From the NCBI GenBank assembly GCA_963682025.1, contig OY821520.1:186710758-186774757 (forward strand): a stretch of DNA of 64,000 bases. Direction: 5' to 3'. The position numbers and the translations under genes are program-made. The notes under the pieces are model-generated. The model saw only the letters and a program-made list of their open reading frames with translations. It was not told the origin of the DNA and searched no databases. Below are positions 35,515-45,890 of the stretch, in pieces (position 1 is the stretch's first letter; every line of letters starts with the position of its first letter). Origin of the DNA: Cordilura impudica. Taxonomy: Eukaryota > Arthropoda > Insecta > Diptera > Scathophagidae.

Positions 35515-35932
35515 CTATATAAACCTTGTAGCCCATATAAAATTAACCCCTATCAGACACACACTCGACAAAAGTTGCTGTATTATACCCTATAATCAGT
35601 GATCCAAAAAACCTTGTTGGACCATTTTTAGTCAAATTCCCCATTAAATTAAATCTATAAAAAAATCAAAAATATTACACAGATTTTTTTAATTTGTTTA
35701 TTTTTGTTTTTGAGTAAAGTAAATTTAAATAAGTCCAAATATAAAAATAACATCAGATATGAACTTTTTCTTATCTGTACGGCACTAATTAATAACAATA
35801 GCACCAAAATTTTGTTTGTGCTTATTTTCTATACGTCCATTTATTGCCTGAGTAAAGTTTTATCCAAGACCCTCTCTCGAATTTCACGGTATTGTATAGT
35901 CTGTCTAGACCGAGTTTAATTTTCTTACTTGT
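35515..35932 (+). mobile_element. INE-1/DINE-1-like copy, internally shortened
   Basis: Starts in the GTCT microsatellite (gtctgtctatctgtctat), keeps 'aaaccttgtagc', then jumps to 'cagtgatccaaaaa' and ends with a hairpin-like 'gtctgtctagaccgag' and 'ttttcttacttgtt'. Confidence 0.75.
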
Positions 35933-36145
35933 TTTTTATTAACTTTTCTTAAGCTTTCTTAGATTTTCGGAGATTTTATATAAAAAATACAAGGATATGA
36001 TATACAAATAGTAAAGAACGACTTTTAAACGTATTTAATGGGAAATATATTCAAGATGCTTAAACTTTCAAATCTCAGAGTTTTTCTACAAACAAACACA
36101 TCCTAAATTAGGAAAATTGGAAAATTGATTTTAAATGAACAACTT

Positions 36146-37067
36146 GTGATATGCAGAGCTGTGAAAAACTGCAATCAATTGGCATTGAAATCAAAGTGAT
36201 TTCAACCAAACTGATTTCATTCTTTGATTTCAAAATGATTTTAGATTTCAAAATGAAATCTTATCAAAATTGCAATATTATGTGATTGCAATCATTTTGA
36301 AATCATTTTTTTAGAAATCATTGATTGCAATTAATTTAATTGCAATTAATTTAATTGCAATCAATTCGATTGCAATCACATTTTTGTTGAAATCATGCGA
36401 TTTCAATGAATTGCCCTGAAAGTTCTACGAAATAATATACACTTGGAAGCTAGAATCTAGCGGTTTCCACTAGAATATGGTGGAAACCTCAAATTTTTGG
36501 TGGAAACCGCCAGATTTTAGTGAAAACCACTAAGTTTTAGTATAAAACAACAGATTCTAGTAAAAACCTCCACTTATATTTAACTCATTACTTTGAGAAT
36601 TTTTTACATTAGTTAGCTCTCTATTGGCTTTTAATAGAATTCACATTTCAAAGTTACCATCTGACAGCGATCCATGACGCGGATTATTTAGCAAAGTTGC
36701 AAAAGAAAATAACCTTTCTACTGCAGCTGATGAACTTCAAACAAAAATTTACATTTGTTTCTAGAAGAAGGAGTTTTATTTGAAGAGAACGAAGACTTTT
36801 ATTTTGATTCTGATTTAATTTTGATTGCAATTACTGGAAATCAAATTTGATTGCAATCAATTAATATATGAATTAATTTCAAAAAATTGATTCAATCATT
36901 TTTATCGTATTGATTTCATGATTTCAAATTGATTTCAATTGATTTCAAATTGAAATCATGAAATCAATTTAGGATTTGGAATGCAATCAAAAAATTAGCA
37001 ATCATTAACGAGAAATCATGTGATTGCAATTAAATCGATTGCAATCGTTTACAGCTCTGGTGATATG
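36146..37067. mobile_element. non-autonomous hAT-type element, complete, with 8-bp TSD
   Basis: The element proper is 36154-37059 (906 bp). The ends are CAGAGCTGTGAAAAACTGCA and, inverted, CAGAGCTGTAAACGATTGCA. It is flanked on both sides by GTGATATG (36146-36153 and 37060-37067), a perfect 8-bp duplication, as hAT insertion predicts. The subterminal regions (about 36168-36415 and 36820-37050) are packed with TGATTGCAATCA and GAAATCA motifs in both orientations. The centre has a ~26-bp minisatellite (tagtggaaaccacc type, 36465-36570) and possible transposase debris (AKLQKKITFLLQLMNFKQK, about 36690-36750). No intact ORF. Confidence 0.85.
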
Positions 37068-37439
37068 GAAAATTTTCTAAAAGATAAATTTTAGATTTAT
37101 TAAAAGAAAAACTGCTTACATCTAAAGTTTTGCAAAAAAAAGTTCAGAAAATCTGATTAATTTTTATTTTTATTAAAATCTGTAAATATTATAAAACTAA
37201 TACAGAATATTGAGTAAAGCTACAAAGGCTATCAGTCCTGATCTATAAATAGTTATTTAATTTTTTTATAAATAACTATATACTTTTATAAGAAAATGCA
37301 CTTTTTTATTATTATATTTCTTTCGTATTGGCGACTTTTTGTTTTATTTCACGATAGCTTTAAAAAAAAGTGTGACAATACTGGTCTAAGCCAAATTGAC
37401 ACGTGAAGTAATATCATACAAATGTGCCCATTAAGCAAA

Positions 37440-37700
37440 TGCTACAACTACAACGAATTCATAAGCAACAGGAGAGTGAGAGAGAGTTTCCATAATTAAT
37501 GAGCAATTAAGTATGTAGAATGATTAATGATAATTTTGACTTTCTTCTAATGGACAGTAAGAGAGGGGGTAAAAGAGAAAGAGAGAGTTTATAGTAAGAT
37601 TCATACTTAATAAGCAATTAGGTATTTACCCCGATTAATATTCTTACTTTCTGCTATCATTAACATTTACTTTCTTAATAATGAAGCTGGTATAAATTAC
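37440..37700. repeat. short degenerate duplication downstream of His-rich gene
   Basis: Two blocks share 'gagagagttt', 'taatgagcaatta(a/g)gta', 'gattaat' and 'gactttcttct'-like ends, about 115 bp apart, with GAGA runs. The role is unknown; possibly regulatory. Confidence 0.35.
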
Positions 37701-37766
37701 TAAAGAATTCGAGACGATTTCTCTTTATAAGTATTTTAAATGAAAAGATGCTATTATTTTTAAATA

Positions 37767-37772
37767 TTTATT
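37767..37772 (-). terminator. candidate polyadenylation signal
   Basis: AATAAA on the minus strand, about 220 bp beyond the stop of the His-rich gene. Unsupported except by sequence and position. Confidence 0.3.
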
Positions 37773-37990
37773 ATTTTCTTTATAAAAACAAAACTAAAAC
37801 TTATAAATAACAACATATTAATAGTGTAAGTAGTTCATTTTCTTTTTATGAACCACTCTAGAACATATGGAATAATTTGGCAATTTTGTAGCTTGATATT
37901 CTTCCTGTTAAAAAATAAAGAAGAAACACTTTTTTTGTATTCTTTAACTTTATCTTCACTTCTGTTTCTAGACCCCCTTCCCCTAAGAAC

Positions 37991-38407
37991 TTATTCATGA
38001 TGATGATGATGTTCATAATGATGAGGTTCTTCAAAGTGACCTTGTACATGGAATTTCGATTCACTGTGTTCTTCCAAAACCAAACCATGATTATGATTCT
38101 TTTCAGTTTCAGGATGGAGAATTTTCAATTTTTGTTTAGTGCCACCAATTTCGACAGGCTTCTTAACCAACTCTTGATCTTCTTTCTTAATGTAGACGGG
38201 CACGGCATGATAATGATGGAACTTGACACTTTGATGCGACGTGGCATGTTTATGTTCTATTTCTTGATGATGTTCAGTTTCTTCATGATGGGGTTCCTCA
38301 TGTTTGGCATATTCCACATGTTCATATTCATGATGATCACCGCCACCATGACCATATTCATGAATTTTTAAGGCTGCTGTCGTAGCAATTACAAAAGAGC
38401 ACAAAAC
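37991..38407 (-). CDS. secreted His-rich protein, exon 2
   Basis: Encodes most of a 143-residue protein. The exon starts at acceptor TTATCTAG|GTTTTG with VLCSFVIATTAALKIHEYG, giving a complete signal peptide when joined to MMKFI of exon 1. It continues with a His/Glu-rich region (HHEYEHVEYAKHEEPHHEET), a compact middle with FHHYHAVPVYIKKEDQ, ELVKKPVEIGGTKQKLKIL and HPETEKNHNHGLVLEEHSE, and a His tail (EPHHYEHHHHHE). The density of His suggests metal binding or a pH-sensitive cuticle or matrix role (inference). Frame and both splice sites agree, and the joined coding length is 432 bp. No ortholog name is claimed. Confidence 0.78.
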   Translation of the reverse strand, partial: VLCSFVIATTAALKIHEYGHGGGDHHEYEHVEYAKHEEPHHEETEHHQEIEHKHATSHQSVKFHHYHAVPVYIKKEDQELVKKPVEIGGTKQKLKILHPETEKNHNHGLVLEEHSESKFHVQGHFEEPHHYEHHHHHE

Positions 38408-38510
38408 CTAGATAAGCGTAGGAGTATAATATGAAAAAAAAAAATTTAAAAAATTTTAATTGTAACACTTCACTTTTAATCAAAGAATCGCATGTAAAAC
38501 ACTTCCTTAC

Positions 38511-38525
38511 AATAAATTTCATCAT
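38511..38525 (-). CDS. secreted His-rich protein, exon 1
   Basis: Five codons, MMKFI, followed by donor ATT|GTAAGG. The 103-bp intron (38510-38408) ends CTTATCTAG. Phase 0 joins I|VLCSFVIATTAA. A minute first exon coding only the start of the signal peptide is the usual layout of insect cuticle-type genes. Confidence 0.68.
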
Positions 38526-39514
38526 TTTAAATTCGAAGAAGAGGGTTTTACTTTCTATTATGTTAATTTTAATTTGCAGTGGAGTTTTTGAACAACGTTT
38601 CCTAGACACGCAAAGTTTTTAATTAAAATGTATCACGCTGTTTTTTTTTTTAACTTTAGTTTGGATTATTTTTACTTTAGCTTGGAGTACGTTGCTCTAA
38701 GACGTTATGGCTTTGACTGTGATTATGAATTGAATCCAGATTCGATTTATACCCCCAGCAAAATGTTTTACTATTTGGGATTTTACAAAGACAATAGCAG
38801 CAAAAGCTGCACACATCACAAATACGTTAATTCATACTCATACTGCATAAATGTATACAAGACTTGCTGGCTGGCATTAATCGTACATAAGTGTGTACAT
38901 GCTCCTATTGCTAGAGTAAGTAGGTAAAAGCTGTTGCTAGTTTCTATTATTGCTGTTGTTATAATGCTTAGCCGTTTCTTCTGCTATCTTTTGCAGCGCT
39001 GCTGTCTTAAGTTGTTACCACATTTAAATTAAATGTTTAATTTTAAGCCCCCAGCAGTCTAACGAACTTCATGCACTTTTTCTTGTTCAACTTTTGCCAT
39101 CATTCAACTTTATTTACGAGCACAAGTTATCTTACAATCAACAGTGCAATGATGCTTGATCATTTGTCTGTCTGTCTGTCTGTCTTTCTGTTGTTGTCAT
39201 AGACCTCAAGTGATATATTACGTATACGCCGTTGGGGCATAATACGAGTACGTCACTGCTAATTCGGTCCGGTTAAATCAGATATATCCATTTAATTAAC
39301 CCTGCAATGGATAATTTTCTTTTTCCATAATTATTATTATTCATTTACAAACTTTAGAAATTTTTTTAGATCTATTTAATACAGACTGTAATAAATATAT
39401 ACTACAATAATTAAATTAAAGATTACGTATAAAAACCAATCAAATTGTAAAGTTTATTGAAATCAAAACAAATTTCTCTAAAAAGATCATCATTAGCATT
39501 ATTCAATTCTTATA
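38526..39514. other. upstream region of His-rich gene, no gene seen
   Basis: Holds a GTCT microsatellite at about 39162-39187 and AT-rich DNA. The plus-strand ORF at 38628-38927 shows no motif. Confidence 0.4.
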
Positions 39515-39935
39515 TTAAATCAGCACTTCTCTATAGATGCGAATCTTGGAACGTAGTCGCTCGAGATATAAACGCGGTGCAGTGATGGTTTATAAGCCGA
39601 AATCTACGGAGAGTCCTAAGAATATTCTGGGCTCAAACGATAGCAAAGAAGGGATGTGGAGCGAAACCAAACATACCACCATAAATAACAAAATTCTTAG
39701 AAGAAAATGGATTGGGCATTCCCTGCGAAGACCACTTAACGATACGACTAGAAATGCTATTGAGTGGAATCCCCAAGGTAGACGATGAAGAGGTAGACCA
39801 TCACGCACATGGCGCCGCCATATTGAAATAGAAGCTGCCAGAGTTAACAAGAGCTGGAACGGGATTATAGCACTAGCGTTGGACAGAACTGAATGGAACA
39901 GATATGTTATGACCCTTTGTTCCTTATGGAAATGA
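39515..39935 (+). pseudogene. LINE reverse transcriptase tail
   Basis: In shifting frames it reads ALLYRCESWNV, RVLRIFWAQTI and then RRKWIGHSLRRPLNDTTRNA, IEWNPQGRR and RGRPSRTWRRHIEIEAARVN ending ALDRTEWNRYVMTLCS. This is the C-terminal region of a CR1/RTE-type LINE ORF (LLYG-E-W, RKW-WIGH-LR, RRRGRPK-TWRR). A stop follows GRR and there are frame changes. Confidence 0.65.
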
Positions 39936-39999
39936 CGGCATATGCGAAGTTTTAAAGAAAGATTTGGAAGTGCAATGGAATAAAATTTTTAGTTGTTCA

Positions 40000-41420
40000 T
40001 TGTGGAACATTAAATGATAAGTTCTTTATGAGGAAATCAGAGCAAACTTCACTGTTAGTTCTTCGCCTTAGTAGAGTAGGAAGTTTAATTTTAGTAAGTC
40101 TAGTTGCATATGATGGTTAATCCGTAATATTATTACAGTAACAATTTCGTAGACAAAATAGTAGAAATTGTTTTTGGACTGATTCAATTTTATTGCATTG
40201 AGGATCCCAAATGAAAGAACCGTATTCTAAAATCGGCCTGACTAATGATGTGTAAAGTTGTTATGTGATGTGAGGGTCGGTGAATTCTTTAGCCCATCGT
40301 TTTATAGAATCAAGAACTCCACGAGTTTTTTAGCTGGCGTTGTAATATGTTGATCGAAATATAATTTAACATATAATACCCAAATCCATGGACGAGTTCA
40401 CCGATAACCACCCAAGGAGTAGGAACCAACAGTGACAAATTTTCTGAAAAAGTGAATGTGTTTGCATTTATTCAAATTGAAATTCATTAAGTTGGAACTG
40501 TACCATTTAAAGAACTAACTTAATCACATTGAAGATCAATTTGATTGCAATAGATACTGGAGCTTAGAAAAATAAGTATTAGATAATTGCAATGTATTCG
40601 GTGATCATTGATAAAAAGCGAGAATAAAATTGGTACTCCAGATTTTGCAAATAAATATTTAGACATATTATTATTAAAATTGACACGTTGGTTTCTGCCA
40701 GTAGATATGAACTAATTAAACTCACACAGTTAGGTGTAACTTTTTGCGAAGAAGAATGTGATTGATTTTGTCCAATACTTTACCAAACTCAGTACAGTTG
40801 ATGTCGGTATGTTGACCATTGATAAATCCGCGGTTTATTAAAGTCGTAAGTTGTAACATCCTTTACGGAAACTATGTTGAAAAGGTAACATTTATGATGA
40901 TATTTGATGACAGAGAGAACTAGTAAGGCATTTTTCGGAGAGCTTGGGAATCGCTCTTAATTTTTCTGTACCTCTACAGTTTTTAATATTTAACTTTTTA
41001 CCTGATTTGAATAACGGAATTATGTAAAATTATTTCCAAAAGATTTAGGAAAGTAACCATATTTCAGGGGTATATTAAATATGATGGTTAATGGAGTCGC
41101 TATACCATGAGTACAATTAACAAGTACGCAGCTGGGAACGCCGGCAGGTCTGCCAGGGAATAATATTGATTGATGCTGCATAAGTCGGAAAGGATAGTTG
41201 TTGGAGTTATCGTATTCAACATCAGAATAAGCGGTTCCAAAGAATTCAGCAAATATGTAACTGGATGATCTGTCTTAAAATTTAGTTTCATATAGTTTAG
41301 GTCATCATCATATAAAAATAATAGAATATTATCCATAAAACGTAACTAAACCAGTTTCTTAGGAGGACAGGAATATTTAAACGCAGTGATTTTCGGCGCA
41401 CATTCGTTGGTGTAGTCAAA
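40000..41420 (-). pseudogene. Jockey-group LINE reverse transcriptase relic
   Basis: The minus strand, from about 41070 downward, reads PLFKSGKKLNIKNCRGTEKL, RAIPKLSEKCLTSSLCHQIS and PFQHSFRKGC. After a gap it reads TGRNQRVNFNNNMSKYLFAK, SGVPILFSLFINDHRI and finally DPHITQLYTSLVRPILEYGS (one stop skipped between T and Q) with FIWDPQCNKIESVQKQFLLF. The order is that of a Jockey-group RT. The KAFD box is missing and many stops interrupt. It points opposite to the adjacent LINE tail at 39515-39935. Confidence 0.65.
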
Positions 41421-42184
41421 AATGGTTTTGTACAATAAATCAACCGGTTTATTGCTCATGTGATGTTTATGAGTAACCGATCGTTGGATGATATAGGACC
41501 TCAGGTCTAGTAACAGGATCAGCACTGTTTAACATTTAGTCAATTGGTTAATCCTGCTGTCACTTTCACCTCAAAGGTGGGGCTTCAGTACAATTGGAAT
41601 TTTATCTAATATACGCTAGCAATACATCAGTGTAGGAATGTTTACGTTGACATTTGAGTGCCTTTGCTTATGTTCTAATTTGATAGGATTCCATATGTAG
41701 CGACGGACAGTGACCTGTATCATTAACGTTGCAATATAAATTATTTATAACTGTCAACTTCATAAAACAGCTGCTTTTTCAACGATAAATCAGGGCATGT
41801 ACTTTAGAATGTGCATAGGATTTCACATTTTCCAATTCGATAAGAACTATGGTCAGCGACGTCCATCATTAGTGCTGCAATGCAAATTATTTCTCAACTG
41901 TCAACAGCTGTTTTGGTGGTGACAAAAGTGTACCACAGTATCGATATTTAGACTGTTGAAAGCGAAAATTCAAAGTGAAGTGTGTATTACCGAATAGAGG
42001 TGCAAAATGTTAGTGACAAGTTGTCAGTGACACAAAATTTATTAAAACTCCAGACTCTGCGCCCAAAGTAAACAGGCTGCGCTATCTTTTATGTCGGTAT
42101 GTATGTGAATATTGAATAACTTAAGGAAAAACAACTGATTTCCATATATTTGATATTTTTATTTAACTTGGTCCTTTTCAGTTC
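41421..42184. other. intergenic with a degenerate direct repeat
   Basis: Blocks around 41698-41780 and 41853-41920 share 'cagcgacg', 'gca(a)tg(c)aaattattt', 'aactgtcaac' and 'acagctg', about 155 bp apart. Nothing else recognised. Confidence 0.35.
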
Positions 42185-43140
42185 GTTTAGACTACTTTTT
42201 GAACAAAACATCTATCAAATAGCCGCCTCTATTGGCCTCTACAAAATGTGTTCTTTTCGCTTAATTTTCTATGATTTCGCCACGAATGGTCTGAGGCTTG
42301 TTGGCGTACACTTTTCTCTTTAAATAACCCCACAAGAGATGTCCGAAGTGGTCATATCTTGAGAGCTAGTTGGCTAGAAAATGTTGCTTGTTTCACATCT
42401 CACGTCTATTGATTTTTCATTCCAGAAACTTCAATATTTGATTTGCAGTGTGGCATGGTACACCATCTTGTTATAACCAGAAATCGTCCAGACCTTTTCC
42501 AAACATTTTCTGGCAGACATAATAAACCAACATTCACCAACATCCAAAACCATCGATAGTTTTGTCTTCTCTAAAGAAAAATGGCCCAATGATCGTTTTG
42601 GCCCAGTCTCTTTTTGGTCTTGAAATGGTATTCCCTGGATCTCTTGTGGATTCTCCATTCCCCAAATTTTGCTTGTTGGTGCCGCCACAGAGTGTGAAAA
42701 GTCAAAAGTCAGGTTCACTGTCAACATTTCGAGCAACTATTTAGCCGTATTGCAAGCTACGAAGCCGGTCTGCCAGAAAAATCCCTCAAAATGTGCCTCA
42801 AAGTGGTTCTACTGATGCCATAATGCTGAGCACGGTGTCGATTCGACTAATTTTGGGTTCTCGGCAACACTCTTTCTTACCGCTTCAACCAGTTCATTGG
42901 GCGTTGATGGGCGGCATGTAGACGATATCATTCTGTCCCGTGCTCAACAAAATTCGACACTTAACGACGCATAGTGTTGTTAGACGGTGCTTCTTGGCCA
43001 TGACATTTTCGACGATATGCACGTTGATTTAATAAAACTGAACGACTATTTTCAATATAAGGCGTCACTATTTTGGCACGTTGTTTTGTTGTAAAGCGAT
43101 ACGTGGTAAAAGTTTTACTAAATTTACATTTCAAAGACAT
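42185..43140 (-). pseudogene. Tc1/mariner-superfamily transposase, decayed
   Basis: The minus strand opens MSLKCKFSKTFTTYRFTTKQ, RAKIVTPYIENSRSVLLNQR and AYRRKCHGQEAPSNNTMRR-stop, the helix-turn-helix start of this transposase group. Further down come KIWGMENPQEIQGIPFQDQK (C-R-I-W-G-x-E-N-P), and near the end LLWGYLKRKVYANKPQ and VEANRGGYLIDVLFKK. Several frameshifts and stops; the central catalytic part is shortened. Confidence 0.7.
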
Positions 43141-43483
43141 GTGTTCTTAAGTCAAAAGGTTGACAAATTTCAAAATTATTAAATTTTGTCGTACCGCCAT
43201 AAAAGCGCATCATGTACTTGATTAAAATTGCTTGGCACACTGAATCCGAAACTTAACTCAAAATTTCTTGATGACGTTAGTAAATCATAGCTCAAAAATG
43301 CAAAAAAAAAACGTTTATTTTGCTATGACGGCTGCTGCAATCAATAGATAGACTACTGTCAAAGTTTAAGTAAGCTCATATTTGTAAAAATTAAAAAATA
43401 AAAGGAATTTCGAATGCTCATAAAACACTATTTTTTGCAAAAAAAAAAAACATCATTCAAATCAAGAAAAATCTTGCTAAGTA

Positions 43484-43591
43484 CTATGGAAACTCTACCC
43501 CATCAATTTCAATGATTTGTCGAGTTTCGTTGTGATCGCATAAGTCCAAGTAGCGCTGAGCATTGTAGACGGCCATAGAGGTCACCATAGC
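43484..43591 (-). CDS. candidate terminal exon of an unknown gene
   Basis: After an acceptor-like AAATAATAG the minus strand is open for AMVTSMAVYNAQRYLDLCDH, NETRQIIEIDGVEFP and a TAG stop. The GC content and codon use are higher than the surroundings, and no transposon motif is apparent. No upstream exon could be placed. It may be a true last exon, a processed fragment, or chance. I do not recognise the family. Confidence 0.3.
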   Translation of the reverse strand, partial: AMVTSMAVYNAQRYLDLCDHNETRQIIEIDGVEFP

Positions 43592-44689
43592 CTATTATTT
43601 GGAAGGGATAAAAAAAATTAAAGAAACATTGGAGAAAATGTTTTGAGGAAGGAATAATGTGTTGAAATAATGTTCATTCCACTAGTAGGGATTTATTATT
43701 TACCCTCAGGACTGTTCTATACCACGAAAAAAAATATATTACACAAAACTTGTTAAGGCATCTCAAAGTAGTACGCTTTGCTTCAAAACCCATTTTAAAT
43801 TTTTTAATTGTCTTCATTCTTCAGTGAAAAAAATCCGTTGATATTGTTTAGTATTACGTATTCTTTCAATCCCTTCCCAAATAAATATATAAAACTCTAG
43901 ACCCTGAATAATTATACTTTCAATAGTATCTTCGATGCGCTGACCCCGGAGTTAAGGTCAGGAATTCAGAAATGCTCCCGAGGTCAGATTCGGAATTAAA
44001 AAATTGAGGAAACTACTCTCGAAGCAATTATCATTTTTCTTTTGGGGAATAATTGAAACTAAATTGCCATACTAACTAATGACATCCCAAAATAAATAAA
44101 ATACTTGAAAAAATCCAAAATAACTTTTAATTTAAACTTCGCGAGTTTATCGATTTGGCCAAGCATTTTTTTCAGTTAGTAATACTATTTTTGTTAAATT
44201 TCATGTCTATACCACTCATTTTTCAAAAAACGAAAAGTGAATTTGGCGCTTTTAATAATGTCTGATTTTGTTGAATAAAGAAGCTCCATCAAATTTTGTT
44301 TGTGGAACGAAATTTCTTCTGCAGAAACTTTGGGAATCTTGCAGACAAACAGTCCCAAGAAAGCTGAGAAAAAGTTGAAGGCAAAGAGCGCTCCGAACAT
44401 AAACTGATGAACAACACTTCCAGAACAGTACTCACAAGGAAAATAATAAAGGAATTAGGATAGCAGCTAAGATCACTTGATTCTATAACTGCAAAGCAGC
44501 TACGAAACAGTTCATTATACTAAAATCCGAGTCCAAGAACCCATAAAGACAGCCGTCAGCTTAACGAAGTCCTTTTTACTCCCACAGGGTAGTGATACAG
44601 TATGTCTTAAGGGATAGTTAGGCCACATTAGTCTCATGTTTCTGCAAGTTATAATATTTCGCCATATTTCTATCCTTAGTTGAAAACAG
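43592..44689. other. intergenic; one 68-codon ORF
   Basis: The minus-strand ORF 44400-44194 (MFGALFAFNFFSAFLGLFVC..., one hydrophobic segment then a basic region) has no recognised family. It could be an exon belonging with 43484-43591, but no splice link is convincing. Confidence 0.25.
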
Positions 44690-45010
44690 TACTCTAAAAT
44701 TCCCTCTTAATGGCACCTAATAGCGTTACAACTGACACCGTAAGGGAAACATTCGGAGCAGAACTTGTGATTCTCAAATTATCGGCCCGCTTAAAGGTTA
44801 AAGGTACATATGGCCAGCGATCCATACTAGAGTAATCGCTGAAAGACTGATCTGATGCACATACTAACGTAAGAAAAGAAAAGATGAAGCGTAAACGTAC
44901 AGACAGTGAATGGCCGCATGGCTGTCGACAAAGCTGTCTTTGATATCCTGTTGTAAAGTTTGTATTCAAAACTCTATAGGCCGCCCTAATCATCAGAATT
45001 TCTGCCTGAA
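44690..45010 (-). pseudogene. LINE RNase H domain remnant
   Basis: The minus strand reads SIFQAEILMIRAAYRVL (compare VFQAEVFAI), then in another frame ITLVWIAGHM (compare V-x-L-V-W-V-P-G-H), then ADNLRITSSAPNVSL and LLGAIKREF (compare ADELAR-GS…LG-IKRE). This is the C-terminal RNase H of an I/Loa-type LINE. It is shorter than and diverged from the copy at 49938-50645. Confidence 0.5.
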
Positions 45011-45431
45011 AGATACTGTAAGTTTGTAAGAACGTTTGTAGTTTGTAAGAACGTTGAAAGTGACAATATCAAGAGAAGACACCTGCAACAACACCACAAC
45101 TCATCTATTTGCCATCGGTGTAAACATGGATTAAAAACATGCCGTTGGTTTATAAGTCAAACTAGTTGCATGTGGAATAAACTATGCGCCCAAATCTTTC
45201 CTGACGCTTACAATCTAATAAAATTAAAGTCAAATATCCAAAACAGTATTCCATCTTACCTCCTTCCCATAACCTATTTTCCTGAGATCAACACAGTGCA
45301 ATGAGTGTTTGTTTATATGAAAAAAGAATCAGCCATTGTCTCACCATTGGCTATCTCATCACACCTTAACGTCAAGTTTTTGGCCCAATTTATTTGACAT
45401 TTCTTTTTTCCAGTCTTTGACAAATTCAACC

Positions 45432-45890
45432 ATGAAGAAGTACGCCATTGAGCAGCACGTTAAGATTGTTAAAGCTTTTTATGATAATGGGCGTTCAAAT
45501 TAAAATGCATTTTGTGCACTTCATTATTCTTTGTGGTCTGCATAGTCAACCAAATGATAAAGGACCTTTTGTTTCCAGAAATTGAGGATATGCATCTGGA
45601 CGATATGTGGTTCCAACAGGACGATACCACTTGCACCAAGCTAATGACACAATGGATCTTTTGTTCGAGAAATCTCACGCCGTTGGACTTCTTTCTTTGG
45701 GGATATTTAAAAGAAAAAGTGTACGTTAATAAGCCAAGAATAATTCAATTGCTAAAGGATGAGATAATTTGGCACATTAACGACATTTAACCTCAATTAT
45801 GCCTCAAGGTCATCGAAAATATGGACCATCGGATAGATGTATGCCACCGAACCCGTCTTTTATTTACAATTAACATCGTGTGTTGAATGG
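45432..45890 (+). pseudogene. internally deleted mariner-superfamily transposase
   Basis: Begins MKKYAIEQHVKIVKAFYDNG RSN, a typical transposase N-terminus, then almost at once jumps to the C-terminal half: EIEDMHLDDMWFQQDDTTC (compare IWFQQDGATCH), LTPLDFFLWGYLKEKVYVN, KPRIIQLLKDEIIWHINDI and VIENMDHRIDVCHR. The helix-turn-helix linker and first catalytic region are missing. Confidence 0.7.

Noticed and set aside
36168..37050. Clustered TTGCAAT as a C/EBP-type enhancer
   Set aside because: The cluster lies wholly inside a transposon with TIRs and target duplication, so subterminal repeats explain it better.
37997..38371. Met/Phe-rich plus-strand ORF of 124 codons
   Set aside because: Antisense of the His-rich exon; composition follows from His codons.
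38628..38927. 99-codon ORF upstream of the His-rich gene
   Set aside because: No motif, no splice signals, biased composition.
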